Assembly (NCBI GenBank): GCA_018350325.1
Contig: JAEVLN010000036.1
Span: 8,103 to 72,102, forward strand
Source: Globodera rostochiensis
Taxonomy: Eukaryota; Nematoda; Chromadorea; Rhabditida; Heteroderidae
Reading direction: 5' to 3'
DNA length: 64,000 nt
Under the pieces are notes generated by a model, which worked only from the letters and a program-made list of their open reading frames with translations, did not search any database and had not been told where the DNA came from. This document shows, piece by piece, positions 25,826-37,776 of the stretch. Position numbers and translations under genes: made by a program. Within the stretch, counting starts at the first letter, position 1, and each line of letters begins with the position of its first letter.

Positions 25826-28257
25826 AAGAAATAAATTATTGTGTAAATAGAATTATTTGGTATTTTATTTAATTAAAAATACAAATACACCGTTTTGTCT
25901 TAGTTTTTTTTGTTGTTTTGCGGTACTGAACAATTTCCTTCTTTTTTTATTATTCTGAATTTTTTTACCTTTTTATTTGTAACCGTTTAGTTAGATTTAT
26001 TTGTTAATTTATTTTAATATTTTTTGTATAATCTTTGTTTATTTGTTATTCTTTCAGATTAAAAGCGAGTCCTGATTTAAATCCTTCATTAATATTATTT
26101 AAGCTTTTTTAAATAATGCTAGGATAGGACGGTAGTCCGCAGAGTTATTATCTCGCCTTTTTTTCAAATGACTATATTTTATCTTTTCTTTAGATGTGGT
26201 ATTTACGATATAAATAACAAAATTTATCGGATAGTTCTTTTCTTGTTAAATATTTAAATTGTGTTATAAAATACTTTTTTTCATTTTTAAATGTTGTATT
26301 TAATTTAAATATTGAAAGTAAATGACATTATTTTATATAACCTGTATGAAGCAATACAATTCAAACGGTTTAACTTGTCTCAATTTTTGTATCTTCACCA
26401 GCAGGATCTTTTCCTTTTTATTAAATTTATTTATAAACGTTTTTTTGCGATGGATTTTTTGTCATATTTTTTTCATTTAAATTTATTAAATTTTTATTGC
26501 ACTTTAAAGGCATAAATTCAAATTCTAAATTTTGCCTCGTCATCCGAGAAGAATTCACTTTAGACACGCGGAGCCCGACTCAACCGCTCGAAATGCCGTC
26601 ACTCGGCAGGGACTGTGCCGTTGCGACCAATCCTCCGGCGGCAGTGATCGCAGAAAGCCTTAAAACGGGGTTTAAGCATTTTATTTGAATTGCCTATTAA
26701 CGCTGGCGTCGACAATCACGAAGATAAGAAGGCATAATACCAAAATTTCAAATAAACGAGCCATAAGATTCAGATTCAAAAAAAAACCTAAAAATCTGAT
26801 TTATTAAGGTATAAGTTTCCCAAATTTTTCTATTTAACTTTTTTAACTAAATTAATTGTACTCATTCCGTGATTGATATTAAGCCATTGCTTGCGCGCTA
26901 AGGGTCCGCGACATCCCAACCACACACTTCAAATATAGTTAGAATTGTTAGATTAATTGCCCCAAAGGCGTCTGAGCTCGTTTATGTTCCAAATTTCGTC
27001 TAGGCGTGGCAATGTTTTTGTAAGCATATTTTTTAGTTTATTTCCAAATTTTTTTGTCTTTATTTGGGTTTAATTTTTTCGTTTTGCGTTTTTGGTGACA
27101 CTTTAAAGCGTACAGGTATTGCAAACAACTTGTTAAATATCTATTTTTTAAATTATTTATTAATGTATTAAAACCTTTTCATAATTTTAAGTAAATTAAA
27201 AAAATAACTATAATGAAAATTATAATTGGTTGCATTTTTAACAAAAAGTCTTGTAATGATTAAACATTTTTATTTTACTCTGCAATACTTTAAAAATGTC
27301 GTACTCGGGGCAGAACATAAACGCCGGGACGCCTTGATGATATGCGAGTCATACAGATTCACGCATTTGAACAGTCATGTTTAATTTTGAAATGAATATT
27401 TTAGAACAGTAAGGATATTTTTTTAATTCTAAAATGATTTGAATACTTATATTTTAATTTTTTTTTATACATTACAATTATTGTAGCAAAATATCAAATT
27501 TTTTGCCTGTTGGCACTAACAAGGAGCTTTTAATTTAAATAAAAGTTAGAATCGATTTTAGTGCTAAGCCTTTTCGTTATGCTAAACAGTTTGATGAATG
27601 ATCTTGTTGTTTTTGAACCAGATTTCTAAAGATTTTTTGACCGCTTGTAAAAAGCAACCAATTTTCTGCAAGTCTGAAGCCCGTTTTAATTTAAATCAAA
27701 AAAGACAATAGGATAAAATTTGTAAGCAATATTTGTTAATTCAAGAAGTTTGCAGAAATTATTTGGACTTTGAAAATAGAATCAATTCGTAGCTTGTTTA
27801 ATGAGTTTGAAAATTTTTAATAGTTTTTCTATGAAAAATGAATAATTTGTTGAGTTTTTTTAGGTCACATAAATTAAGTTAATATAAATATTATTTTTTT
27901 AATGTTTAGCTAAATGATGATTCCACTGTCATTTGAACATTAATTTATTTTCTATTTCTATCTAGAAGTTCGTATTTTCCAACGTTGGTTATAAATAATT
28001 GTTAATTTTTTAATTGATATAAAAATATAATACGCTAGTTCTTGATTTTTTCGTGACGAATACACATCCGATCCAATGAACATCCGACCACAATACGCCT
28101 GTATGAAGCAATATAATTCAACCGGTTTAAACTTGTCTCAATTTTTGTAGCTTCACCAGCAGGATCTTTTCATTTTTATTAACTTTATTTGTAAACGTTT
28201 TTTGGCGATGGATTTTTCTTCCTCTTTATTTAATTAAATTTTTATTACAGTTTTATT

Positions 28258-28467
28258 TTAACGGAGAAATGTAAATTTCGTAAATGGGTCGTTTTTATGA
28301 GCAGTTAAATTTTCTTCAAGATTGTTTAGATTAATTATGTTGTTCACTAATGAATAATTTTTTTGTTTAAGTTTTGTAATTGAAAAGTAAATATGTAGAT
28401 CCATTAATCTAGGTATCCTTCTTTTCATTGATGATATGCGAGTCATACAGATCACGCATTTGCACAT
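28258..28467 (-). CDS. Small ORF, KCVICMT family, unknown
   Basis: This is the copy B counterpart of 14978-15187, identical at protein level as far as read. See that entry for the frame comparison with the inverted copy at 1861-2052. Confidence 0.2.
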   Translation of the reverse strand: MCKCVICMTRISSMKRRIPRLMDLHIYFSITKLKQKNYSLVNNIINLNNLEENLTAHKNDPFTKFTFLR

Positions 28468-28617
28468 TCTGACTGCGTTCCATACATTTAAAAAAAATGT
28501 TTTTTGTTAATCAAATGTCACTAAACATCGTATTACATTCAAACGTATTCTTTTTTAATTAGATTAAAAAAGGTTTCATTAAAATCATCGACAAATTAGA
28601 GGTCCTAAAAATTATGA

Positions 28618-31037
28618 ACTCTTTGTCCCAGTACAGAGTTTCTTGCCAATCCGGTTGGGCCGAGCAATTTTTTTTTCAACAATTAATCTTTTTTTGATGT
28701 ATTTTGGTTTGTTAAATAAATTTTGTTTTATTTTTTAACATAACTTATTAAAGACTTTTCTTAATGTCACTAAAATCTTTGAATTCTTTGCATTCATATC
28801 ACCTTTTTGTTACAGTTCTTTTTTTCATTTACTAATTAATTTTTATGTATAGTATTATTTTTCAATATATGTTTTTTTGTTGTTGTCGTCCTGCGTTTAT
28901 TAATTTTTAAAACCTTTAAGGGGGTATTTGCACATTAAATAATTTATTTATTATTTAAATTTGTTCAATATTCTTTTAGATTATAAAAATGCCGCCTCTG
29001 CTCTTTCTGAAAGAACCCATAAACAAAATCTAAGTTTCATTCTTTTTATTTGAAACGCCTTTCTCAATTATTTGACTTGATCGTTCCTTTTTCTTTCCTT
29101 ACAAAGCTATTATTAATTATTAAAATATTATTTTGATTACAAAACGTATAGTTCAAAAAGTTACGCGGGAAGGTGGACAAATTAACATTTTATAAATGAT
29201 TTTTTTATTATTGCTTAAATGATATTATTTCTATTTTGTAAATTTTACTATTAAATTTTATCTTTATAAACATTTTTCGTAAATTTAATTTTTCTAAAAT
29301 TAAAAAACTGTTGTATTGCCTTAGTATTTTGCACAAATAAATTAGAATGAAATAGTAAAGAGGTGTGTTATTGTAAAAGCTCGTTGCACATTCAACGCTC
29401 TTCATGGTATTCTTTAATTATTTTATGAACTTTATTAAGTTGTTATTTATAATGTTCCGCGGCTATTATTATTTGAGTTTCTTGACAGGCGATATTTCAG
29501 TTTCAAGATCGCATTTGTTTATTATATAAATTATTAAATATATAAAAATAAAAAACATATCTACCTATTACCAGTTTTAGTAGTTTTAGTTCTTTTTATA
29601 AGGTCTATGTTAACTATAATTATTTAATTTGGCCTACTACATATAAGTGAATTGTTTAATTGATATAAATTTTATTAAAGCCCCATAATGCTTCGTGTCG
29701 AGGATCCGTAAACTTAAAAAATTAATGTTATTCTTTAGAGGAACACGCAATTGCTCTGTTTTTGCATCATTTGGCTCAAATTTCATCAAAAATTCCGCGG
29801 TTATTATTCATTTTAAATTTTATTTCATCACAAACTTTTATAAAAAAATACTTTGATGCTAATTTCGTGAAACAATTTATTCAACATGTTTAATTATTTT
29901 TTAAGATTTTCACTTAATTGTTTTCATTTTTATATTCAAATTTTATTTACTCTATAAAATATTTTTGTAAAATTCTCTTTAATATATTATTAGTAATTGG
30001 AGATAAGATGCGTTTGTACAAAGCAAGCATTGAAAAAATGGCATCTTCCCCCGTTTGTAATCATTTCACATTTTAGGTGGTAAAAAAGTACTTGCGGTTG
30101 TGCAAAACTTTAATTACTGCAAATTTATATGTTTTTCAAGGTCCGGAAACAATCAATTGTTTTCCTTCGGGGATTAAACATTATATTTGTTTATTTAGAT
30201 TATTTTGAAAATGAATTTGCTTTAACACCCCTTCGTTGTTTTATCATTGGAACGGATTGTTACTTTAATTTGCCGCTTTTGTGGATAATATGCTCAATAT
30301 TTGTTTGATTATTTATAATGGTTTATAATTAAACAAACAAATTAGTGTTGCAGAAATGATAGAGCACACAACAGGCCGACTTTGCCGACTAGCAAAAGGC
30401 ACCTTATAATATTTAGATTATATGTTCTTAATTCTTCTTTATTATATTTTAGATAAGTATAAAATTTTCTCCAGTGATTTTGCGCGTTCGATTACTTATT
30501 CGTTCGTTGTGACAATTATATTTAACATATAATATCTGTTCGCCGACAGCAATTGAGTTAAGACATTTTTATTTTACAATAAAAAGAAAAATAGATAATT
30601 TTCATTACATTTTTATGTTTTGGGCATTTATTTAAACTTTTTTATTTCCCTTTTAATTCAATTTTGATTTTATTTATAATTTGTTATTTTTGTCTTCTCC
30701 GTTTATTTAAATGTAGAAATATACCCCCGATAATAAAGATCTTCGACCAAATTTATTAATTAGATCGGCTGCATTATCCGTTTGACTTCATTTGTTTCTT
30801 CTTTTTTATTTAAAATATTTTAATTGTTTATAATTGTTTTTAATATTTCGAAAGAATTGTAGTTTTTCATCTAATTTGAAAATTAAATTTGAAATCTTAT
30901 TTATTGTCATAAAAATTTATATTACTATAAGTTGAAATGATAGTAAAAATCTGTTGTTGAGGGTTGCCGTACGTGTAATTTTGAAAGTACAATTTGGTAT
31001 CAATTTTAGATTAGTAATTTGTCTTCTTCATAAATTC
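28618..31037. other. T-rich DNA, no gene recognised
   Basis: The + strand is T-rich with only short ORFs. Just inside, at 28630-28665, is a GC-richer word (AGTTTCTTGCCAATCCGG). No repeat partner was noticed. Confidence 0.35.
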
Positions 31038-31144
31038 TAGTGCTGCACGAGACCTAAAATTTTGCGAGACTCGTGACCGAGACCCAAAAAACCCTAGACT
31101 TTTCTCGAGTCGAGACTCGAGACCGAGACTCTCGTGCAGCACTA
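31038..31144. mobile_element. Short palindromic MITE
   Basis: Ends are TAGTGCTGCACGAG and its exact complement CTCGTGCAGCACTA, 107 bases apart. The interior is rich in GAGACTCG/CGAGTCTC and folds on itself. The TA at each end fits a TA target duplication as made by Tc1/mariner-type transposases. There is no coding capacity. Confidence 0.65.
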
Positions 31145-31338
31145 ATAAATTCACTGATCCATATTAAAAAAGGCACCATTTTTAAAATATTAGGATAACA
31201 ACAAAATAAAATATGAAAGCCCAATAGAGTAACATTGATTATAAAATAGACATCTAAGAGTTTGAACTTTTGAGTTGTACAAAAAATTTCTTGAATAGAC
31301 GTGTATTCGCCCATCTATGTTATCTATTTTAGGTGATA

Positions 31339-31772
31339 GGTCGTTTCGTAAAAACTGCCATCATGGGCGTTTCGTAAATTCGCCACATATATTTTATGAA
31401 GTAATTTTAGACATCATAACTTTATACAACCGCACAAAATCACTTAAGGCTTATACCATTGGAAAGCTCTAAATAAGTAGAAAAAGCAATACAACAAAGT
31501 TGAAGCGGTTTGATAAGCATTAAAAAAGTTATAATGTAAAATTGCCAAAAATCGGGTTTTTGTGGATTTCTGATCATAACTTTTTAAAATTTTGATTTAC
31601 TGCTTAGTTTAGTTTTACAAATAGTTTCTATTCATTTAGAGCTTTCCATTGGTATAAGGTTTAACAGACTTAGTGCGGTGTAAATAAAGTTTTGATGTCT
31701 TATACTATTTTATAAAAAATATTTGTGACGGATTTACGAAACGCCCATGGTGGCAGTTTTTACGAAACGACC
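31339..31772. mobile_element. Foldback element with long inverted arms
   Basis: The left arm starts GGTCGTTTCGTAAAAACTGC and the right arm ends with its complement at 31772. Each arm runs about 40 bases, with a second inner pair around AGCTTTCCATTGGTATAA near 31450 and 31640. An outer inverted pair, AATAGACGTG (31294-31303) and CACGTCTATT (31776-31785), may extend the element. Non-autonomous, no ORF. Confidence 0.6.
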
Positions 31773-32379
31773 CAGCACGTCTATTTTATACGAATTGAGA
31801 GTCCCGTAAAATTGGAAAAGATTGAACAAAAACAGTAGATGGTGTCGGTCGCTTCAACCATGGTTGAGATATTCTTCAGAACGACGATTTTTTAATTTGA
31901 CGTTCTTCAATGGCTTAATAGTTTGTATAAAGTGTGAAACTATTTTTTGATTATAAAGATTTTTAAGTCAATTTTTTCGGCCATTTGGCGTTTTTATTTA
32001 TGGATGATTGATTATTTTTTTCTGTATTCTTTATTAACTTTAAATTCGGAATCTTTGTAACAAAATGCTTTTAATTAGGTTTTTAAAGAATTGGCAGCTA
32101 ACTTGCACACAATAAAGTAGTGCTTCATTGTTTTATGGCCCTGAACCGCGCCCATTTCCTACAACACCGAAGGATGCGCTGCAACATCCGGCACTTTTTA
32201 TCTTTTTATTTCAACATACTTTATTTCATGTTGTTGAAAGATATTGCGCGAAATTCTGGGTTTGAAATTATTGTTTTGGCAATTCATTAATAAATTTAAT
32301 TAATATTTAATTTTGGGGTTTTAAGTTTTAAATGTATAATATAATTTTATTTGGGGTTTCTTCACTTTTAAATTATTTT

Positions 32380-32455
32380 TTATTTCATGCAATACACGGC
32401 GATTCGCTTTTGTGCGGCCACTTGTGCTTGTTCCAGCGCCGCATTCATATCTAAC
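32380..32455 (-). CDS. Terminal-exon-like fragment, unknown
   Basis: On the minus strand a good 3' splice site (CAACATTCAG) is followed by LDMNAALEQAQVAAQKRIAV and YCMK, then TAA. The GC-rich codons stand out in T-rich DNA. No upstream exon was found. It is either the last exon of a lost gene or an orphan fragment. Confidence 0.3.
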
Positions 32456-32807
32456 CTGAATGTTGGATAAGGTAAAATAAATGTTTTCTTGCTGAATCTA
32501 TTTTTTAAAGACCATTGTTATTTTTGTATTTATTAATTTTTTAAAATCAAAATACAAACTCCTTAATTGGTAACATAAATGATTTTCTTTTTATCTTTTT
32601 GACTGTTATAGCATTACATTTGAATTATTTTTGTATATGTTTAAATTTTTTAAAATTATTTTATTAGCTTTTAAAAAAATTTATTTTACTCAAATTTATG
32701 TTTTACTTTTAACGACCAAACTATATTTTTGATATTCAGTTTTTTATGAGTACAATTCATCGAACGAATTAGAAACATATACTACAAAAAACATTTTTGA
32801 ATTTAGT

Positions 32808-33592
32808 CTGTAAGTTGGCGGTTTTATTCCTGGAATTCTGATTAATTAAATTCCTTCTAAGTTTCTGAAACTTCAATTGAATTCCGTCAAGTTGAGTTTT
32901 ATCATTATTTTGTTGTTTAATTCCCAGTCAAAGCTGAACAGGTACTCATTCACACGCACGCATCGCGAAAGTGTATGCCCAGGGGGCCCCGTGCTCACAT
33001 GAAACATTGGTTTGTCAAGTATATCAAGAAATATTTTGCACCTATCCATTTTGTTTTTATTAGCATTTTAAATTAGATGTTAGATTTTTATGTTTACTTA
33101 TATTATAAAAGTTATATATTAAATATTTAACAATAAGATAAATACACCCAAAACATTTATTATGTTTTCTAATTTACTGAAAATTGTTAATTTTTTGAAA
33201 TTGATGTTTTTTATATTACATTAAAGTTAATATTATCCTTTGATAAATGTAAAACATTTTATTTTATTTTAAAGGTCACTTTAATTGCTAAAATCGAAGT
33301 GCTATTGCACGGGTGCAAGTCCTTGAAAGTTAAATAAATTGTTAATTTAAATAAATATTTCATTTTAAAAATTATTTGAAAGGATTCTTTTTTCGAGGAT
33401 TATCAATAATATCAAATTTTTTTTTACAAGTTGTTTTTGATTACTTTAATATTCAGATTTATCTCGACTCTGTAGATATTAAATTCAGATCTTAATTTTA
33501 TTAATTAAATTTCCTTTACATGAAGAAACTTTTGTTAAATTCATGTTTGGATATCTTATTTATGTTTTATCATTAATTCGATGTATATTTTT
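32808..33592 (+). repeat. Dispersed duplication D, copy 1
   Basis: It matches 49746-50570 in direct orientation with roughly nine bases in ten the same by eye. It begins near CTGTAAGTTGGCGGTTTTAT and ends near TCATTAATTCGATGTAT. It includes the conserved minus-strand ORF 32873-33007. Confidence 0.85.
32873..33007 (-). CDS. 44-residue ORF conserved in both D copies, unknown
   Basis: The ORF runs from ATG to TGA. It starts MFHVSTGPPGHTLSRCVRV, continues NEYLFSFDWELNN and ends in LNLTEFN. In the second copy (49811 upward) the frame stays open over the same stretch, with substitutions such as PPGHTLSR to PHGQTLLR, but the first codons are altered by an insertion and no in-frame ATG remains. This could be an exon of a former gene carried along by the duplication. 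Confidence 0.3.
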   Translation of the reverse strand: MFHVSTGPPGHTLSRCVRVNEYLFSFDWELNNKIMIKLNLTEFN

Positions 33593-33713
33593 GTGGTTTA
33601 GTTCTAGTCAAGTTTTCATTTCTTTTATAGTAAGACTCTGATTTTTAACATTCTAGTTCAGATTACAAATAATATTTTACAAATTTAAATTAACTTTATT
33701 ATTTTATATAATA

Positions 33714-33866
33714 TTGCTTTAATCTTTTTGCCAATTTTATTACAAACTAAATAGTTAATTTTTAAATGATTAGGGCCAGCCTTTCTAACGAAGACCTTCC
33801 ATGCCTCCCATTTGTATCTTTAGCAATTATAAAATTTTTAGTTGCTTACATCTTATATTATTTAAC
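33714..33866 (+). repeat. Motif E, copy 1
   Basis: A 120-150 base motif (TTGCTTTAATCTTTTTGCCA...CTTCCATGCCTCCCATTTGT) that recurs at 51103, 51320 and 53434. Confidence 0.65.
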
Positions 33867-34487
33867 AAAAAATTAAATCGCAATTACTAACCAAATAATA
33901 AATGCACAATTTATAAGTGAATAAATTTGTAAATAAAACTGCATTAGCTGGACTTCACTTACATATATTTTAATAATGAATCATCGCCCAACGTCTCCGT
34001 CAGCAACGAATAAATAAAATTAATTCACACAATTCATTTAAAATCATTTGAGCAAATGGAGGGAAAACAATTTTTTTTTTTAATTTTGTCGACTGATAGA
34101 ATGAATCACTGGGAATTTGAAGAAAAAAAAAAGTATAAATGTCGTTTAATATATTTTATAATATCATAATAATTTAGTTAATTAAACGCCGACAATCACT
34201 TAAACAAATTATGCAGGACAAAACGATTTTCCCAATGTAAAATGTGATGATTGTACCCCGATGCTGAGGGATGGGTGTTGAACTCGTCCGTTGCAAATTC
34301 CATGTCTTTGTTTTTCGCAGAATTAGGCGCCGGAAAATTTGGCACCGGGGAATTCTCCCGCGGAGGGGGGGGGGAGCTAAAAAATTCTTCAGCGGGGAAT
34401 TGGGAGTCGTTAATTTTAGTGTTCAGTCGGTACGGGAAGGTATCACCGATGTTTTTTCGGGATTTTCGGTACCTTTTGTTCGGTACT

Positions 34488-34949
34488 TTACCGAATAGTT
34501 ACCCACCGAACTTTTTGGCCAATCACTAATTTGTAAAAGTTAATTTCCACTATACGAATTTTGGGACGGCGGGGAATTCTCCAATACTCTATGTGCCAAA
34601 ATATTTTCTTGGCACAGTTTGAGTTATGCCGGGTCGGTCTTTCGTCTTCCGCGCTGACTCTATCATCATCATCCGCGGCCGAAGGCGAGTAGAGCCAGAG
34701 GACGACACTGAGAGAGGCCGGGAATAAAATGACGACGAAGCACGCCTTCAGACAGAACAGAAGGCGGGGTGTAAGCAGAAGCGATGCATTTTGATTATAA
34801 AATACAGAAATATTTTTTTCTGTAAATTGTTTCCAATCAAACCTTGGGGAATTGGGCACCACAAACAAATCAATAAAGTTTATTGTCCAAAATAGCGTTG
34901 GGCCACCGACCCCGTCCCCGACCCCGACATCGTGTCGATACTCCGTCAT
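34488..34949 (-). CDS. 153-codon ORF with one hydrophobic segment, unknown
   Basis: The longest ORF in the window starts at an ATG, but its first 15 or so codons (GVGDGVGG) come from a GGGGTC simple repeat also seen at 40890 and 42690. The middle has a hydrophobic stretch (ACFVVILFPASLSVVLWLY) followed by an acidic segment (AADDDDRVSAEDE). No family is recognised. Less AT-rich DNA makes long ORFs more likely by chance, so coding is unproven. Confidence 0.25.
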   Translation of the reverse strand: MTEYRHDVGVGDGVGGPTLFWTINFIDLFVVPNSPRFDWKQFTEKNISVFYNQNASLLLTPRLLFCLKACFVVILFPASLSVVLWLYSPSAADDDDRVSAEDERPTRHNSNCAKKIFWHIEYWRIPRRPKIRIVEINFYKLVIGQKVRWVTIR

Positions 34950-35208
34950 TTGTCTCCTTCTCCAACAACTCTATGCCATTTTGTTGTGCAAATTTGCAAG
35001 AATTCTGCCCAAATCCGAAGGGCTTTTTTTGAGGGCAAGATTTTGGAGATCGATCACTAACTCATTAATGTGACGGGGGTGGGGCGAAATGAGCGAATTA
35101 GAAAAAGAATGAATAAATATCATATTAATAAATAGATTAGGTTTTTTGACGGTTTAAATAATCCTTTTCTAATGAAATGGTTTCAAAAATACGCTTCGGT
35201 AAATTCTT

Positions 35209-35586
35209 TGAACTTCACCTAAAAAACATTATATAATTAGCTTAGGTATAACAACAAAAAATAGCGCTACCAACGTTGAACAACAAACGCAACAAAGTCA
35301 AACCGGTAACAACAACAGCAACAACAACGGCCAACAACGAATTTTGAGTTGGAAGGGCCGTTTTGTGCTGGTTTTTTGCTATGCTAACATTTGCAACACT
35401 TTTTTACGCAATTACACTTTTGTGCTCCACCAAACAGCCAACAACGGATGGTATGTGCTCATTGCTGGTCGCATTTGCGTTGAGCGAAGGGGTGCACATT
35501 TTTTTTTGCTAATTTTCCTTCAAATTAGTTCGCATTTCCAGTGTCGCATTTTCCGGGCGCCAATTCCGTCTCAGCTGACCGAATGA
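35209..35586 (+). CDS. ORF with Gln/Asn-rich stretch, unknown
   Basis: The frame is open for about 125 codons, with a CAA/AAC simple repeat coding VEQQTQQSQTGNNNSNNN, then ILSWKGRFVLVFCYAN and a hydrophobic stretch. There is no convincing ATG. It may be an exon or an accident of a microsatellite. Confidence 0.15.
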
Positions 35587-36000
35587 GCTTTCAATTTACT
35601 CAATTGTTCCGACTCACATTTGTTAGTTTTCAACGATTAATAGGCTTATAAACACCGATCAATCACCCAATTCATCAATGAAATTAATGCATTTCTGTTG
35701 ATAAATGATTGGTAAATCCGTCTGCCATTTGAGGGGGGTTTGGTTTTTATTTAAGAAGAGTAAAACTGTGCCATAAAATGTCGTGAAAAGTGGCCAACGA
35801 TGAAAGTGACAAGTGGGCAAAGCATGGCAAAGACAATTGCTGCTCTTTTCAGCAGAGGAGGGACGTCACCTCAGAGGCTAATGCCCTCCCCTCTCAACAC
35901 CAATCATTACGCAGCTAAATGCTTTGGGGGTGTATTATGAATGAATTGATTGGTCCGATTTCTTTTCAAAAAGAAAGGAAAAAAATTGGTGGACAAAAGG

Positions 36001-36051
36001 AGGAGGGGGGGGGGGGGGGGGGGGGAGGGGGGGGGGGGAGGGGGGGGGGGG
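36001..36051 (+). repeat. Long G-tract
   Basis: About 50 bases are almost pure G, interrupted only by single A residues, with GATCAGCG following. On the minus strand it gives a spurious poly-proline ORF. It may form G-quadruplexes, and its assembled length is unreliable. Confidence 0.8.
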
Positions 36052-36121
36052 ATCAGCGACATTTGTCGTGGAAAAGATTTTAAATGTTTGAAAAAATGTA
36101 TTCGAATCAAACTTCACATAT

Positions 36122-36264
36122 TATAACCATTTTTGGTGCTAAACGATCGATCGGTCCCTAGTGAAGGAAATGCTGAATTCAGGAACGCAAATTTTTGTGC
36201 CGTCTGGATTGTCAATCAATTTGCATCGTATTTGACCATCAATTTTAGTGAGACTTCAAAATTT
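36122..36264 (-). repeat. 143 base duplicated gene-like fragment, copy 1
   Basis: Nearly identical to 37929-38070, same orientation. It contains AACGATCGATCGGTCCCTAG. In the longer copy the minus strand is open through it (FLNSAFPSLGTDRSFSTKNG). Here an adjoining minus-strand frame at 36216-36494 reads HFDRLHFEDAKCRKKLLN and CRLDGINSIWNLLNEICEK. Possibly exons of one broken gene. Confidence 0.6.
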
Positions 36265-36566
36265 CGCCAGATTATGCAACAATTATCTTTTGTTTTCTCA
36301 CAAATCTCATTTAACAAATTCCAAATCGAATTTATGCCGTCCAAACGGCAAAATGTATTCGCTTTTCTTTTAACAAATCCTTCTTTGTTCAATAATTTTT
36401 TCCTGCATTTAGCATCCTCGAAATGTAACCGGTCAAAATGGCAGCCATTCAATTTTTTAATATGAGTTCTTAGAATTACAACCCCATTAATCAAATTAGT
36501 TTTGTACTAAAAAATGCCGACAATAACGATCAAAATACTGAAAGATTATTTATTTTTATAAAAATA

Positions 36567-37256
36567 CTAGGTCGTATCATAATTAGTGTCGCTTTTTGAC
36601 TTTTCGATAAAAAAAGTCATATAAAAAGTTGTTGAAGCGACTCAATTTTTTTATAGGAAAATAACCCTATCTAAAATTCCCGAAACCGCTTTGGTCGAAC
36701 AAGCCAAAAACGGTTTTTCCGGTTTTAAACCGTTTTGCTTGGAGAAAGCTCTCCGATTTAATCCATCCCCCTAAAAGAAAATCTGATCTGGATCGAATTC
36801 TAAAAACCGCTTCCGGATCCGTCTATTATTCGATTTTTTAAAAATCCCTGAAATTTTTCGCCAAAATCGGCTATTCGGAAATGACCAAAAATGGTTTTTT
36901 GGATTTAAAACCGGTTCAAAAGCGAAAAAGCTGTTCGGTGCCAGCAGAACTTCTATAGAATAGCTGTTTCTGCATTGAATGCAAAAAATTATACCCGGAT
37001 TCGTTAACGTTTCCGAATAGCCGATTTTGGCAAAAAATTTCAGGGATTTTTAAAAAATCGAAAAATAGACGGTTCCCGGAAGCGGTTTTTAGAATTCGAT
37101 GCAGAATCAGATTCTTTTAGGGGGATGGATAAAATCGGAGAGCTTTCTCCAAGCAAAACGGTTTAAAACCGGAAAAACCGTTTTTGGCTTGTTCGACCAA
37201 AGCGGTTTCGGGAATTTTTATCTCGCCGGTATGAAACTAATTATGATACGACCTAG
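36567..37256. mobile_element. 690 base palindromic transposon with TA target site
   Basis: Ends are CTAGGTCGTATCATAATTAG and its complement, flanked by TA on both sides. Inside, about 36670-36890 and 36985-37215 are long inverted arms (for example AAACGGTTTTTCCGGTTTTA and its complement). The left arm holds roughly 95 extra bases that include a small hairpin (GTCGCT...AGCGAC). There is no ORF. A foldback or MITE of Tc1/mariner type is likely. Confidence 0.75.
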
Positions 37257-37776
37257 TAAATAGCAATTTGAAGGTTTATAATTTGATTGCATATTCCCAA
37301 TTTAAAGACTTAACGCAGAAGCTCCAATCGTTCACTTAATTGGCAAAGCTCTTGCACTTGCACCATCTCATTCCAATAATTTGATAAAAATTAAGGTTAT
37401 AATTTTGAATAAATTTATGTTTTGTTATTTTTTAACTTATGCTTTAGCCTTTAGAGACTATTTTGCTAGTTTTGGAAAAAAAATTTTTAAAAAAATGCAA
37501 TGCAGCCCATAAAAATTGAATCCGGCCCTTACTTATTAAGAGAAAGGATTTATTAAAATTAATTGAGATATAAAACTTTCAAAACGCGCCCGACTAAAAC
37601 CGGAAGCAGGCCACTTTTACGGTATCAACAACAAAAAATTTTAATGATTGAAAAATAAAGAAAATTTTTTTTGATTCAATTGAAAAACAGTCTAAATGAT
37701 TAAAGGAATTCGAAAAATCATTAGTAGGTGGGTGGGAAATGAATATGAGAAAATTGTATAGTTTTTTGGCCATTTG

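Larger units (their letters stand above)
18867..28617 (+). repeat. Segmental duplication, copy B
   Basis: This is a direct copy of 7454-15336 with one extra 1.88 kb array unit. Differences seen are mostly single substitutions and small indels, so the event looks recent. Sequence diverges abruptly from copy A after CTAAAAATTATGA. Confidence 0.9.

Noticed and set aside
34251..34529. Two overlapping + strand ORFs
   Set aside because: They read different frames of a stretch with CGGTAC and G-run repeats; no start codon context or domain supports them.
35907..36117. Two minus-strand ORFs with long proline runs
   Set aside because: They are the complement of the G-tract at 36001-36051.
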